From the NCBI RefSeq assembly GCF_003045775.1, contig NZ_PXNS01000007.1, positions 124,001 through 188,000 on the forward strand: a stretch of 64,000 nt of DNA. The letters run 5' to 3'. Numbering within the stretch: position 1 is the stretch's first letter; each line of letters begins with the position of its first letter. Under the pieces are notes generated by a model that did no database searches, was not told the DNA's origin, and saw nothing but the letters and a program-made list of their open reading frames with translations. This DNA is from Halomonas litopenaei. Lineage in GTDB: Bacteria; Pseudomonadota; Gammaproteobacteria; Pseudomonadales; Halomonadaceae. The position numbers and the translations under genes are program-made. Positions 37,900 to 46,054 of the stretch are shown one piece after another.

Positions 37900-37913
37900 A
37901 TCGCGACACACGC

Positions 37914-38636
37914 CTAGATCGAAGAAAGACCGTACTTGTCGAGTAGCTCCACCAGCATCCTGCCGCTATTTACCCGGTGCTCCCGGTGATGGTCCCTGGC
38001 GGCGATGACGTCACCATTCTGAATGGCCTGGACAACGGCCCGATGGTCGTTGTTCGATGACGTCGGCCGTGGCCGTAGTCCCAGGGTCAACATGCGCACA
38101 CGGTGGGACTGATCCCAATAGGTGTTGACGATGGTGGCGATGCGGCGATTGCCGCACAACTCCACCAGCAGCAGATGGAATCGCTCGTCCGCCGCTGCCC
38201 AGCGGGTCAGGTCGTCATCGGCCAGGGCGTCGTCCATCTCATCCACCGCATCCATCAACTGGCCGAGCTCCTGGTCGGACAATCCGCGTCGTGCCAGCAA
38301 CTCGACCGCCTGGGTCTCGAGCGCCGTCAACACATCGTATATCTCGACCATATCCTCGGCCGATACCGGCAACACTCGCATACCGTGGCGCGGCCTGATT
38401 TCCACCAGCCCTTCATTGGCCAGCCGAATCATTGCCTCTCGCACGGGCGTCCGGCTCATGTCGAGCAGTTCCGCCAACTCCTTCTCGAGGCGGAAGGATC
38501 CCGAGGAAAACTCGTTGTCGAGTATCCGACGCTTTATCTCGTAGTACGCCTTTTCCGGCAGCGACAGCTTGTCCCCCGGAGGCCCCTCGCCCCTGCTCGC
38601 CGGCACGGGTCGAGAAGACGTGTCTCTTGAGTTCAT
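37914..38636 (-). CDS. GntR-family regulator, FadR subgroup (FCD domain)
   Basis: A 240-residue regulator. The winged helix-turn-helix (LPEKAYYEIKRRILDNEFSSGSFRLEKELAELLDMSRTPVREAMIRLANEGLVEIRPRHGMRV, about 26-88) precedes an all-helical FCD effector domain (about 95-230) with the metal-binding residues D and H in DERFHLLLVE and the later histidines in DHRAVVQAI and DHHREH. The effector is probably a carboxylate. It is the last gene of a four-gene minus-strand operon (SMP-30, dehydrogenase, Gfo/Idh, GntR), 12 bases after the Gfo/Idh gene. The GTATAC-centred palindrome before tctC has the form that FCD regulators bind, so it is the likely local repressor. Confidence 0.88.
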   Translation of the reverse strand: MNSRDTSSRPVPASRGEGPPGDKLSLPEKAYYEIKRRILDNEFSSGSFRLEKELAELLDMSRTPVREAMIRLANEGLVEIRPRHGMRVLPVSAEDMVEIYDVLTALETQAVELLARRGLSDQELGQLMDAVDEMDDALADDDLTRWAAADERFHLLLVELCGNRRIATIVNTYWDQSHRVRMLTLGLRPRPTSSNNDHRAVVQAIQNGDVIAARDHHREHRVNSGRMLVELLDKYGLSSI

Positions 38637-38648
38637 CGCTGCAAATCC

Positions 38649-39695
38649 TCAGCTTCCACAGACGTCACTGGACACACAAAGCCGCCTGCCTTCTCTGGCA
38701 GAGGTGTAGACAGCCTCTTCGATGTTCATGTTGGCGAGATAGTCAGACGCGGTATTTGCCAACCTCGACCGCCCCATCAAGCCATCCACCACATGGCGGC
38801 TGAACCGATAGACGCAGTCCCCGCCAAAACCGTGATCCACCCACTCATAGTCGATATCCTGCCACAGATTCTCCCCGTGCCTTCTGTAACCCAGGGTGCC
38901 ATCGCCTCTCAGCACCAGCACACCCTCGCTTCCTTCGATGGTCATTTCGCCCATGGTCAGCCGCCGGTTTTCGGCGCAATGATCGGACAGGCGGTTGCCA
39001 TCCAGAACGGCGCGAACCCCACCGGCACACTCCATGATGACATGCCCCGCATCCTCACCGGAGATAGCAGGGTTGAGGCGCCTCAGTTCGGCATAGACAG
39101 CGGACACCTCGCCGAAGAGATAGCGAAAAGTGTCGATCCAATGTATCCCGGTCTCGTGGATCAGAAACCGCTCCATCTTCTGAAAGTACGGCTGCCTCTC
39201 CAGATAGGCCTGCGGCCCCTGTCCATCTCCAGGGCGCAGCCGGAACGTCGCCTGATAGATCTGTCCCAGCCTGCCCGCGGCGATCTGCCGCTGAATCTCC
39301 TCGTACCAGGGCTGAAACCGGACGTTTTCATGAACGATCAGTTCAATCCCGGCTTGCTCGGCCAGGGCGACGGCTTGGCGCGCCTCCTCCAGGCTTTTGC
39401 AGAACGGCTTCTGGCAGATCACGTTCACCCCGCGCTCCGCCGCCAGGCGGATCAAGGCCAGGTGTGAAGAGGGCGGCGTGATGATATCCAGCACGTCGGC
39501 GCGCGCTTCCTCCAGCATCGCCAGGACATCCGAGTAGACCTCCCAGCCCCCATGACGCTTGGCCACCTCCCGAGCACGAGAGGTGTCCTGATCACACACG
39601 CCCACCACCTGAACCTCGGGGATGCGTGACCAGGCGTCATATTGAAACTGGCTGAAGTATCCGGCGCCAACCGCCGCCACCCTTAGCTTTTCCAT
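38649..39695 (-). CDS. Gfo/Idh/MocA-family oxidoreductase
   Basis: A 348-residue NAD(P)-dependent dehydrogenase. The N-terminal Rossmann domain carries LRVAAVGAGYFSQFQYDAW (GxGxx motif), and the EKP-like catalytic motif is CQKPFCKS near residue 92. The C-terminal beta-sheet domain holds the substrate side, with HETGIHWIDTFRYLFGE supplying the usual Asp and His pair (HWID). Family members oxidise sugars, inositols or sugar acids. Start ATG 39695 lies downstream of GGAGGTAGG; an upstream ATG at 39740 adds a non-conserved leader. Co-transcription with a lactonase suggests it makes a lactone or keto-acid from a sugar derivative, but the substrate is unknown. Confidence 0.85.
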   Translation of the reverse strand: MEKLRVAAVGAGYFSQFQYDAWSRIPEVQVVGVCDQDTSRAREVAKRHGGWEVYSDVLAMLEEARADVLDIITPPSSHLALIRLAAERGVNVICQKPFCKSLEEARQAVALAEQAGIELIVHENVRFQPWYEEIQRQIAAGRLGQIYQATFRLRPGDGQGPQAYLERQPYFQKMERFLIHETGIHWIDTFRYLFGEVSAVYAELRRLNPAISGEDAGHVIMECAGGVRAVLDGNRLSDHCAENRRLTMGEMTIEGSEGVLVLRGDGTLGYRRHGENLWQDIDYEWVDHGFGGDCVYRFSRHVVDGLMGRSRLANTASDYLANMNIEEAVYTSAREGRRLCVSSDVCGS

Positions 39696-39754
39696 CAACA
39701 ACCTACCTCCTGCGACCTGCCATTGTGAGCGGCGCACCACCCAACCATCAAAAG

Positions 39755-40861
39755 CTACTGGATCGGAAGCTCGACCAGCTGGGCCATGACCGCCTCGAAC
39801 ACCGCGGTCGTACCGGCATCCCCGCCCAGCTCGCAGGTCACCAGGGTGCCAGTGGCAAAGGCAGCGTCCACGGCCCCTCGCAGCAACTTGCCTGCCTTCA
39901 GCGCCGGCTCACAGTCGTGCTTCTCTCCCAGCCACTCCAGCATCATCACACCGGACAGCACCATGGCCGTTGGATTGGCGAGGCCCTTGCCAGCGATATC
40001 CGGCGCACTGCCATGGCATGGCTGAAAGACCGCGTGATCATCGCCGATGTCTGCGGAAGGCGCGTAACCCATGCCACCGATCAGACCGGCGCCCAGGTCG
40101 GACAGTATGTCGCCGAACATGTTCTCGGTGACCATCACGTCGAGATCCCAGGGCCTGGTGACCATGTTGAGCGCCGCCGCGTCCACGTACATGTGGTCGC
40201 AGTCGAGCTGCGGATGCGCCTCGGCCCGCTCGTCGAAGATCTTGCGGAAGAAGGCAAAGGACTTGAACACATTGGCCTTGTCGACACAGGTCACCCTGCC
40301 CTTCCCCCCCTGGGCCTGGCGGCTTTGGCCCAGCGCCAGGGTGAAGTCGAACAGTCGCTGACTCACATCCCGGGTGATGACCAGGGTATCGCGCGCTTCC
40401 TCGTCGCCCTTGATCTCGCCCCTGCCGTGAGACGCAAACAGGCCCTCGGTGGATTCCCGCACGATCACGAAGTCGAGTTCGTGGGCGCTGGGGTTATTGA
40501 GCATCGGCTGAAGCCCGGCGATGGTGCGCACCGGCCTGACCCCGGCGTACAGGCCGAAACGGAAGCGGAAGTCGATCTGTGGCGAGATCTCGGTGCCATC
40601 CGGATAGCGAACGTCCGGCAGCCCCATGGCACCCAGCAGGATCGCATCGGCTTCGTCGGCACGCTTCAACGAGGCCTCGGGAAGCGACTCCCCTGTATCC
40701 CTGAAGTGGGCGGCACCGGCAGGCAGCTCCTCGAAGCTCGCCGATACGCCCCCGACCCGCGCCATGGCTGCCTCCAGCAGCGTGACGCACGGCTTCATGA
40801 TTTCCTGGCCAATGCCGTCACCGGGAAAGACAGCGATGGAAAAGTGGGTCTTGTTGGTCAT
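39755..40861 (-). CDS. Isopropylmalate/tartrate-dehydrogenase-family decarboxylating dehydrogenase
   Basis: A 368-residue member of the beta-hydroxyacid oxidative decarboxylase family (LeuB, Icd, TtuC, Tdh). Present are FPGDGIGQEIM, VRESTEGLFASHGRGEI, the catalytic lysine in VDKANVFKSFAFFRKIF, the Mg2+ aspartates in ENMFGDILSDLGAGLIGGMGYAPSADIG and the NAD motif HGSAPDIAGKGLANPTA. The substrate loop differs from biosynthetic LeuB, and no leuCD genes are nearby. Together with tripartite carboxylate uptake genes and a GntR regulator, a catabolic role on a hydroxy-dicarboxylate such as tartrate or an alkylmalate is likely. Confidence 0.85.
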   Translation of the reverse strand: MTNKTHFSIAVFPGDGIGQEIMKPCVTLLEAAMARVGGVSASFEELPAGAAHFRDTGESLPEASLKRADEADAILLGAMGLPDVRYPDGTEISPQIDFRFRFGLYAGVRPVRTIAGLQPMLNNPSAHELDFVIVRESTEGLFASHGRGEIKGDEEARDTLVITRDVSQRLFDFTLALGQSRQAQGGKGRVTCVDKANVFKSFAFFRKIFDERAEAHPQLDCDHMYVDAAALNMVTRPWDLDVMVTENMFGDILSDLGAGLIGGMGYAPSADIGDDHAVFQPCHGSAPDIAGKGLANPTAMVLSGVMMLEWLGEKHDCEPALKAGKLLRGAVDAAFATGTLVTCELGGDAGTTAVFEAVMAQLVELPIQ

Positions 40862-40901
40862 TTGACAGCCTCTCGCTATTGTTGGTTGTTACTTGAAGAA
40901 G

Positions 40902-41918
40902 TCAGGCATCGGCGCCGGCGAGTGCCGAACGCAATCGGGTCAAGGGAGCACGCCAATGTATCGGCGCCACGCCGCGCACTGGCGCCTGAAACGAGGCAAG
41001 GCGGTCCCCCAGCAGGCAGCCAAGGTAAGCCCGATCGAGGTCGCTGCCGCCAAATGCCAGGCTCGATACGTGACCGAGTCGACGACTGACGACGCCATCC
41101 AGGTGAGGGCGACCCATCCGACCGGCGTCAAACGCCTCCTCCACTTGCTTGAGATAGGCCTTGTCGCTGTCTTCCAGCACGACACTCTGCTCCCCGGTCG
41201 GCGAGACCCGGATGACCCGATTGCTGACGATACTGGTGATCCAGGCCCCGCCTTCGACATCGAAGGTCACCCCATCGGGGAAGGTGCCAGGGCCGAACTC
41301 GCAGACAGTCTGGCGCTCGCCGAGTCGTCCCTTTTCCTCCACGGAAAAACGGCTCAGCCGGCGGGCAAAGGTTTCATTGACGTAAAGCCACCGGCCATCG
41401 GGGTGCAGGGCACACTCGTTGGTGTAACCCAGGCCATCGGCGACGATTCTGGCGTCACTGCCATCGGCGTTGGCCAGAGCAATAAAACCGTCGGCCACCG
41501 CCGCGCTGTACCCCTTGGCGCGGGGCTGCTGACGGGTACTGACGGTAATCCAGAGGCGACCGGCGCCGTCTCGATGAACGAAGTTGGTGGGAGGCAGGGC
41601 GACACCGTCGATCTCGGTCACCAATGGCTCCAGGGCGCCGTCGACGTGCAGCCGGAAGACGCCCCCCTGGTCTTCGCCCAGGTGGGTCGCGATCACACCG
41701 CCGTCGTCTTCCAGAGCAATACCGTTGGGACGAAGCTGGAAGCCCTGCTGGTTCGACAGGATGCGAAGGGCCGGCGCGCGATCTGCATGACGGAAGATCG
41801 CCACGCCACCGCTGTCGGTCCAGTCTGCGGTCATCAGCAGGCCACTAGAATGTGTCAGCACGCATTCGGGCCGACTCAAGTCGCCACCGCTATAGTTCAG
41901 CGCTTCGAGTTCGATCAT
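40902..41918 (-). CDS. SMP-30/gluconolactonase-family lactone hydrolase
   Basis: A 338-residue six-bladed beta-propeller protein. The N-terminal Glu of the metal site is in SRPECVLTHSSGLLMTADW, RPNGIALEDDG gives the first blade, and the metal-binding Asn and Asp residues are in GYTNECALHPDGRWLYVNETFARRLSRF and GTFPDGVTFDVEGGAWITSI. These enzymes hydrolyse aldono- or related lactones with a divalent cation. It is the first gene of the minus-strand operon and is divergent from tctC, so it shares the control region with the palindromic operator. Substrate unknown. Confidence 0.85.
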   Translation of the reverse strand: MIELEALNYSGGDLSRPECVLTHSSGLLMTADWTDSGGVAIFRHADRAPALRILSNQQGFQLRPNGIALEDDGGVIATHLGEDQGGVFRLHVDGALEPLVTEIDGVALPPTNFVHRDGAGRLWITVSTRQQPRAKGYSAAVADGFIALANADGSDARIVADGLGYTNECALHPDGRWLYVNETFARRLSRFSVEEKGRLGERQTVCEFGPGTFPDGVTFDVEGGAWITSIVSNRVIRVSPTGEQSVVLEDSDKAYLKQVEEAFDAGRMGRPHLDGVVSRRLGHVSSLAFGGSDLDRAYLGCLLGDRLASFQAPVRGVAPIHWRAPLTRLRSALAGADA

Positions 41919-42023
41919 GTTGTTCCTGGGGCTCGTTGTTCAGTTCTTGCGTTGGTCAGTCTTCTTGTTGTTCCGGGATTTCGATGTTCCGAGGGACCGT
42001 TTCCGTGGCCCTTTCACCAGCGT

Positions 42024-42055
42024 TTGACGACCAACTCGTTAACGTATACATTAAC
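42024..42055 (+). promoter_or_regulatory. tctC promoter with GntR-type operator over the -10
   Basis: TTGACG (42024-42029), a 17-base spacer and TACATT (42047-42052) form a promoter. The -10 lies inside the palindrome GTTAACGTATACATTAAC (42038-42055), 16 of 18 bases symmetrical around GTATAC, a core typical of FCD-type GntR regulators. Binding here would block tctC and could control the divergent SMP-30 operon. Confidence 0.75.
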
Positions 42056-42134
42056 ACATGCACAAAGCCGGTCAAGACCAGACCGCGTCAGCCACCCGGG
42101 CGACCGGCACAACAACAAGCGACGAGGAAGCCAA

Positions 42135-43136
42135 ATGAAACGTCATGTCACGCCAGCAATCGCCCTGCTCATGGGTCTCTCCTTTCAAGCAGCCGCCGCG
42201 GACTACCCCGAACGCGACATCACCAATGTGGTCGTGTGGTCGGCCGGCGGCGGCACCGATGTCGCAAACCGGGTCGTCAGCGCAGAAATGAATGCCTTCC
42301 TTCCCAGGCGCATCAACGTGGTCAACAAACCGGGCGGTGTCGCCGGCTCCATCGGCATGAGCCATGTCAGCAACCAGCCTGCCGACGGCTATACGTTGGC
42401 AGGTCTGTCCGAATCGAATGTCGCCGCGGCGGTCCAGGGCGGCTGGGAAAATACCTTCGACAGCTGGTACCCCTTCATCATCGGGGGATCGCCGGATCTG
42501 ATCTCCGTGGGCAGCAATTCGTCCTATACCAGCCTGGAAGAACTGGTGGAGGCGGCCTCCAGCGGCGACGTCACCATCAAGGCAGCCGCGGGGGGCTCGG
42601 GCTCCGTTCATCACCTCAATCTGCTCGCCTTCGAGAAAGGCACGGGGGCAGACCTCAACTTCATTCCCTACCCGGGTTCCGCGCCGGGCCAGAACGCCGC
42701 CATCACGGGTGAAGTCAGCGTGGTCATCACCTCTCTTGCCGAGCAGCAGCAACTGATTGCGGCCAATCGACTTCGGCCCCTGGCGGTGTTGACCGATAGC
42801 CCGGTCGACATCGAGGGAACCGGTGAAATCCCCTCTGCCTTCGACAGCTATCCGCAGTTGAAGGAATATCTGCCTATTCGACAGACCATCGGTTTTGCCG
42901 TCCGCGACGATGCCCCGGAGGAGGTCAAGGAGACCCTTGAACAGGCGTTCGAGCAGGCACTGGAAACCGACGCGGTAAAACAGTGGGCAGAGGACAACTA
43001 CTTCCAGTTGTCCGGCAAGACGGGAGAAGAAGCTTCGGAGGAATTCTCTCGGCTCGAGTCCCTCTTCTCATGGACGCTGTATGACCTGGAGTCTGCTTCC
43101 ATCAATCCGGAGGAATTGAATATTCCAAGGCCCTGA
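42135..43136 (+). CDS. tctC: TctC-family periplasmic carboxylate-binding protein
   Basis: A 333-residue exported solute receptor of the tripartite tricarboxylate transporter (Bug) family. The signal peptide is MKRHVTPAIALLMGLSFQAAAA. The mature part starts with DYPERDITNVVVWSAGGGTDVANR, then VVNKPGGVAGSIGMSHVSNQPADGYTL, and GGSGSVHHLNLLAFEKGTGADLNFIPYPGSAPGQNAAITGEV, which are family hallmarks with the ligand loops. It captures a carboxylate in the periplasm for TctAB. ATG 42135 follows GAGGAAG. First gene of tctC-tctB-tctA; a partial terminator follows it. The ligand cannot be deduced. Confidence 0.92.
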   Translation: MKRHVTPAIALLMGLSFQAAAADYPERDITNVVVWSAGGGTDVANRVVSAEMNAFLPRRINVVNKPGGVAGSIGMSHVSNQPADGYTLAGLSESNVAAAVQGGWENTFDSWYPFIIGGSPDLISVGSNSSYTSLEELVEAASSGDVTIKAAAGGSGSVHHLNLLAFEKGTGADLNFIPYPGSAPGQNAAITGEVSVVITSLAEQQQLIAANRLRPLAVLTDSPVDIEGTGEIPSAFDSYPQLKEYLPIRQTIGFAVRDDAPEEVKETLEQAFEQALETDAVKQWAEDNYFQLSGKTGEEASEEFSRLESLFSWTLYDLESASINPEELNIPRP

Positions 43137-43166
43137 TCGCGACTTCTTCGTTCCCGATAACCGAAG

Positions 43167-43199
43167 GCCCGGAGGCAATCGTTGCCTCCGGGCATTTTC
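43167..43199 (+). terminator. Intra-operon terminator between tctC and tctB
   Basis: GCCCGGAGGCAA (43167-43178) pairs with TTGCCTCCGGGC (43182-43193) over TCG and is followed by ATTTT. With a short T run it probably terminates only part of the transcripts, giving more binding protein than membrane subunits. Confidence 0.75.
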
Positions 43200-43246
43200 C
43201 GGGCCACGTCAATACCTCGTAGAACATCAGGTTCACTGGACACATC

Positions 43247-44050
43247 ATGGTTGACAGCAAACAGCTCCCTGAACCCGAGAATCAGGCAGGCGCCGCTTTC
43301 TCGGGGAACGACGAACTCATCCAGCGGCGACGCCGCGATTTCTTCACGAGCCTGGCACTGCTGCTGCTGGCATTCGCCATGCTCGCAAAATCCCTCACCT
43401 TCCCCATGACCGACAGCTACGGCGGTGTCACCAACGCCTGGTACGTTTCCCCCGCGCTGTTCCCTCTGTCGATCGCCGTTACCCTGGGGTTGGTGTCGCT
43501 GCTGTTGCTGCGACGCGCCATCCTCGATGGCGGCGCCAGACGTAGAGAGAGCGCCTCGAAGGGCCGATCGAAGGCGTCGTTTCCAGCTTCTGCATCCTGT
43601 CGTGTGGCCGTGATCATGGCCTTTATCGGTCTGTACGTTTACTCGTTCGTCCCCAGCGTCGATTTTGCACTGGCCAGCGCCCTCTTCCTCTTTCTCTTCA
43701 TCACACCTTTCTATATCGAAAAGGTGGCTCTCATTCCCCTGACACTGGTCGGCGCCGTCATCGCTTGCGTGCTCATCACACTACTGAGCCATCGGCCCAC
43801 ATCTCAGCAGTACGCCCTGGATCTGGTAGCTATCGCCACGCTTCTGACAGTCGCCACCATCGCCTGGTGGTTGCTGCGCCATTCGCCTAGCGAATGCAGG
43901 AAACTGCGCACCGTCGTGCTGGTCAGCATTGCCGTTCCCCTGGTGCTGGTACCGATCTTCCGTTTCTTCCTGCTGGTACCACTCCCGGTGGAAGGTCTGG
44001 TGATAGACACCATGCAAGCCCTCGTCAGCCGCCTGACGGCCCAAGGTTAA
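43247..44050 (+). CDS. tctB: TctB-family small membrane subunit, enlarged form
   Basis: A 267-residue membrane protein between tctC and tctA. Typical TctB has about 150-180 residues and four helices; here about seven hydrophobic segments are visible (near 36-54, 71-88, 119-134, 139-155, 159-179, 191-210 and 223-246). The N-terminal hydrophilic part and the first helices fit TctB, and SLTFPMTDSYGGVTNAWYVSPALFP resembles the family's first loop. The two C-terminal helices are an extension. The assignment rests mainly on position, 12 bases before tctA. Confidence 0.75.
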   Translation: MVDSKQLPEPENQAGAAFSGNDELIQRRRRDFFTSLALLLLAFAMLAKSLTFPMTDSYGGVTNAWYVSPALFPLSIAVTLGLVSLLLLRRAILDGGARRRESASKGRSKASFPASASCRVAVIMAFIGLYVYSFVPSVDFALASALFLFLFITPFYIEKVALIPLTLVGAVIACVLITLLSHRPTSQQYALDLVAIATLLTVATIAWWLLRHSPSECRKLRTVVLVSIAVPLVLVPIFRFFLLVPLPVEGLVIDTMQALVSRLTAQG

Positions 44051-44062
44051 GGAGACACTCGC

Positions 44063-45625
44063 ATGGACTTTATCGCGCAGCTTTCGGTATTCGCGCATGC
44101 CATCTGGCAGATCCTTACCAACCCCGCCATGGTGGCGCTACTGCTGGGGTCGAGCTTCCTGGGTATCATCTTCGGGGCGCTTCCCGGCCTGACCGCGACG
44201 CTCGGGGTCGCCCTGCTGACCACGCTGACCTATTCGATGGACCTTCAGACCGCACTGATCTCGCTGATCGCCATGTACGTGGGGGCGGTGTACGGTGGGT
44301 CCTACCCGGCCATTCTCATCAATATCCCCGGCACCGCAGCAGGCGCCGCAACCGCCATGGACGGCTACCCCATGGCCCAACGGGGGGAAGGCGGCAAGGC
44401 GCTCGGCATGACCACCACCGCGTCCTTTATCGGCACCCTGATCGGCATGGTCGCGCTGATCGCCCTGGCACCGCTGATCTCCGAGGCTGCGCTGCAGTTC
44501 ACGTCCTATGAATTCTTTCTTCTGGCGCTCTTCGGCATCATCATCAGCGGCACCCTGACGAGCAAGGACCTGGTCTACAAGGGATGGATCGCCGGACTGC
44601 TGGGCCTTGCGCTATCGACGATCGGTCGCGACCAGCTTCAGTTCTTCCCCAGGTTCACCTTCGGCCTGCCGGAGCTGGACGGTGGCATCGAGGTCGTTCC
44701 GGTGTTGATTGGCGCCTTTGCCATCCCGCAGATCATTCGTACCCTGCGCGACAGGGTAGCCCTCGGCAGTCCTCAGCCCGTCAAGCGCGTCCTACCCGAA
44801 TTCCGTGCGGTCTTCCGCAATCTGCGCCACGTCATCCGTTCGGCGTTCATCGGCGTGGGTATCGGTGCCGTCCCCGGCGTCGGCGAGGATATCGCCGGCT
44901 GGGTGTCCTACGGCACCGCCCAGAACTCCTCTGCCCACCCTGAACGCTTCGGCAAGGGCGAACCTGCCGGCCTGGTCTCGTCGGAAACGGCCAACAATGC
45001 CTGTATTGGTGGTGCGCTCATTCCTCTGACGACCCTAGGCATTCCAGGTAGCCCGCCGGCGGTGATGCTGCTTGGCGCGTTGATGCTGCACGGCCTGAAC
45101 CCGGGTCCGATGATCGCCATCACCCAGCCCAACTTCCTGGTCGAGCTTACCGCCATCATCGCCCTCGCCTCCCTGGCCATGTGGATCAACGGCATGTTTC
45201 TGGCCAAGCACGTCATCAAGGTGCTGCGGGTACCCTCGTCAATCTTTCTGCCGATTGTCGCGGTGCTGTCGGTCATCGGGTCCTACGCGCTGGGCCTCAG
45301 CCTGCTGAATCTTTACCTGATGGTGCCGATCGGCATCGCCGCCTACGTCCTGGGAGAGATGGACTATCCGATTTCGCCTCTGGTCATCGGCGTCATTCTG
45401 GGCCCGATGGCGGACGAAAACCTGCGCCGCGCCCTGATGGTGTCCGAGGGCAGCCTGATGGGGTTCTTCGAACGACCGGTGTCACTACTGCTGATCGCCG
45501 TGATCGTGCTGACCATCGCGTCTCAGATCCCGGCCTGGAAGCGCTATCGCAGCCGCCTTTGGAAAAAATTCAGAGGGCGTGCGCTAGCAGGCAAGCCAGC
45601 GCATGGCGCCGACGACCATCAGTAG
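44063..45625 (+). CDS. tctA: TctA-family large permease subunit of a tripartite tricarboxylate transporter
   Basis: A 520-residue permease with about 12 helices. Conserved stretches are GIIFGALPGLTATLGVALLTTLTYSMD, GGSYPAILINIPGTAAGAATAMDGYPMAQRGEGGKALGMTTTASFIGTLIG, GAVPGVGEDIAGWVSYGTAQNSS and ETANNACIGGALIPLTTLGIPGSPPAVMLLGALMLHGLNPGP, all diagnostic of TctA. With TctB and TctC it imports a carboxylate using an ion gradient. AAGGAG precedes ATG 44063. Probably followed in the same transcript by the small ABM-type gene. Confidence 0.95.
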   Translation: MDFIAQLSVFAHAIWQILTNPAMVALLLGSSFLGIIFGALPGLTATLGVALLTTLTYSMDLQTALISLIAMYVGAVYGGSYPAILINIPGTAAGAATAMDGYPMAQRGEGGKALGMTTTASFIGTLIGMVALIALAPLISEAALQFTSYEFFLLALFGIIISGTLTSKDLVYKGWIAGLLGLALSTIGRDQLQFFPRFTFGLPELDGGIEVVPVLIGAFAIPQIIRTLRDRVALGSPQPVKRVLPEFRAVFRNLRHVIRSAFIGVGIGAVPGVGEDIAGWVSYGTAQNSSAHPERFGKGEPAGLVSSETANNACIGGALIPLTTLGIPGSPPAVMLLGALMLHGLNPGPMIAITQPNFLVELTAIIALASLAMWINGMFLAKHVIKVLRVPSSIFLPIVAVLSVIGSYALGLSLLNLYLMVPIGIAAYVLGEMDYPISPLVIGVILGPMADENLRRALMVSEGSLMGFFERPVSLLLIAVIVLTIASQIPAWKRYRSRLWKKFRGRALAGKPAHGADDHQ

Positions 45626-45737
45626 CGTCACATCGACAAGGAGACGGGTGTCGGCACCGAGCTGCCGACACCAACGCTCATCCGCCCCGCTCTCATCAGT
45701 CACCGCTCTCATTCACCCCAGACAGGAGACATTCACC

Positions 45738-46025
45738 GTGCACGCCGTCATCGTCAGTTTTACCCCGCAGCAAGGGTGTGCCGATCGCCTCGAGGCACTA
45801 CTGCTGCGCCAAGCCTCGGATAGCCTGGAAAAGGAACGTCACTGCCAGCGCTTCGATGTGGTTCGACTACGGAACGAGAACACCTTCGTCCTCTACGAGC
45901 TCTACCGGGACCAAGACGCCTTCAGATGGCATCTGGACACCGACCACTTTCATGCCTTCGATCAGAAGAGCGCACCGCTGGTGGCGGAGAAGAAGGTCCT
46001 TCAAGGAGACCTGCGCCAGGCTTGA
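45738..46025 (+). CDS. ABM-fold (YgiN/LsrG-like) small oxygenase or isomerase
   Basis: A 95-residue protein with the antibiotic biosynthesis monooxygenase fold: HAVIVSFTPQQGCADRLEALLLRQASDSLEKERHCQRFDVVRLRNENTFVLYELYRDQDAFRWHLDTDHFHAF is the ferredoxin-like core with YELYRDQDAFRWH typical of the family. Members are cofactor-free oxygenases or, as in LsrG, isomerases of keto-sugars. GTG 45738 is chosen because AGGAGA lies eight bases upstream. About 110 bases after tctA, it probably belongs to the same catabolic operon and may act on an unstable pathway intermediate. It is convergent with nhaB. Confidence 0.78.
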   Translation: MHAVIVSFTPQQGCADRLEALLLRQASDSLEKERHCQRFDVVRLRNENTFVLYELYRDQDAFRWHLDTDHFHAFDQKSAPLVAEKKVLQGDLRQA

Positions 46026-46054
46026 CGCAACCTGGATCTGCGAGCACACCAACC

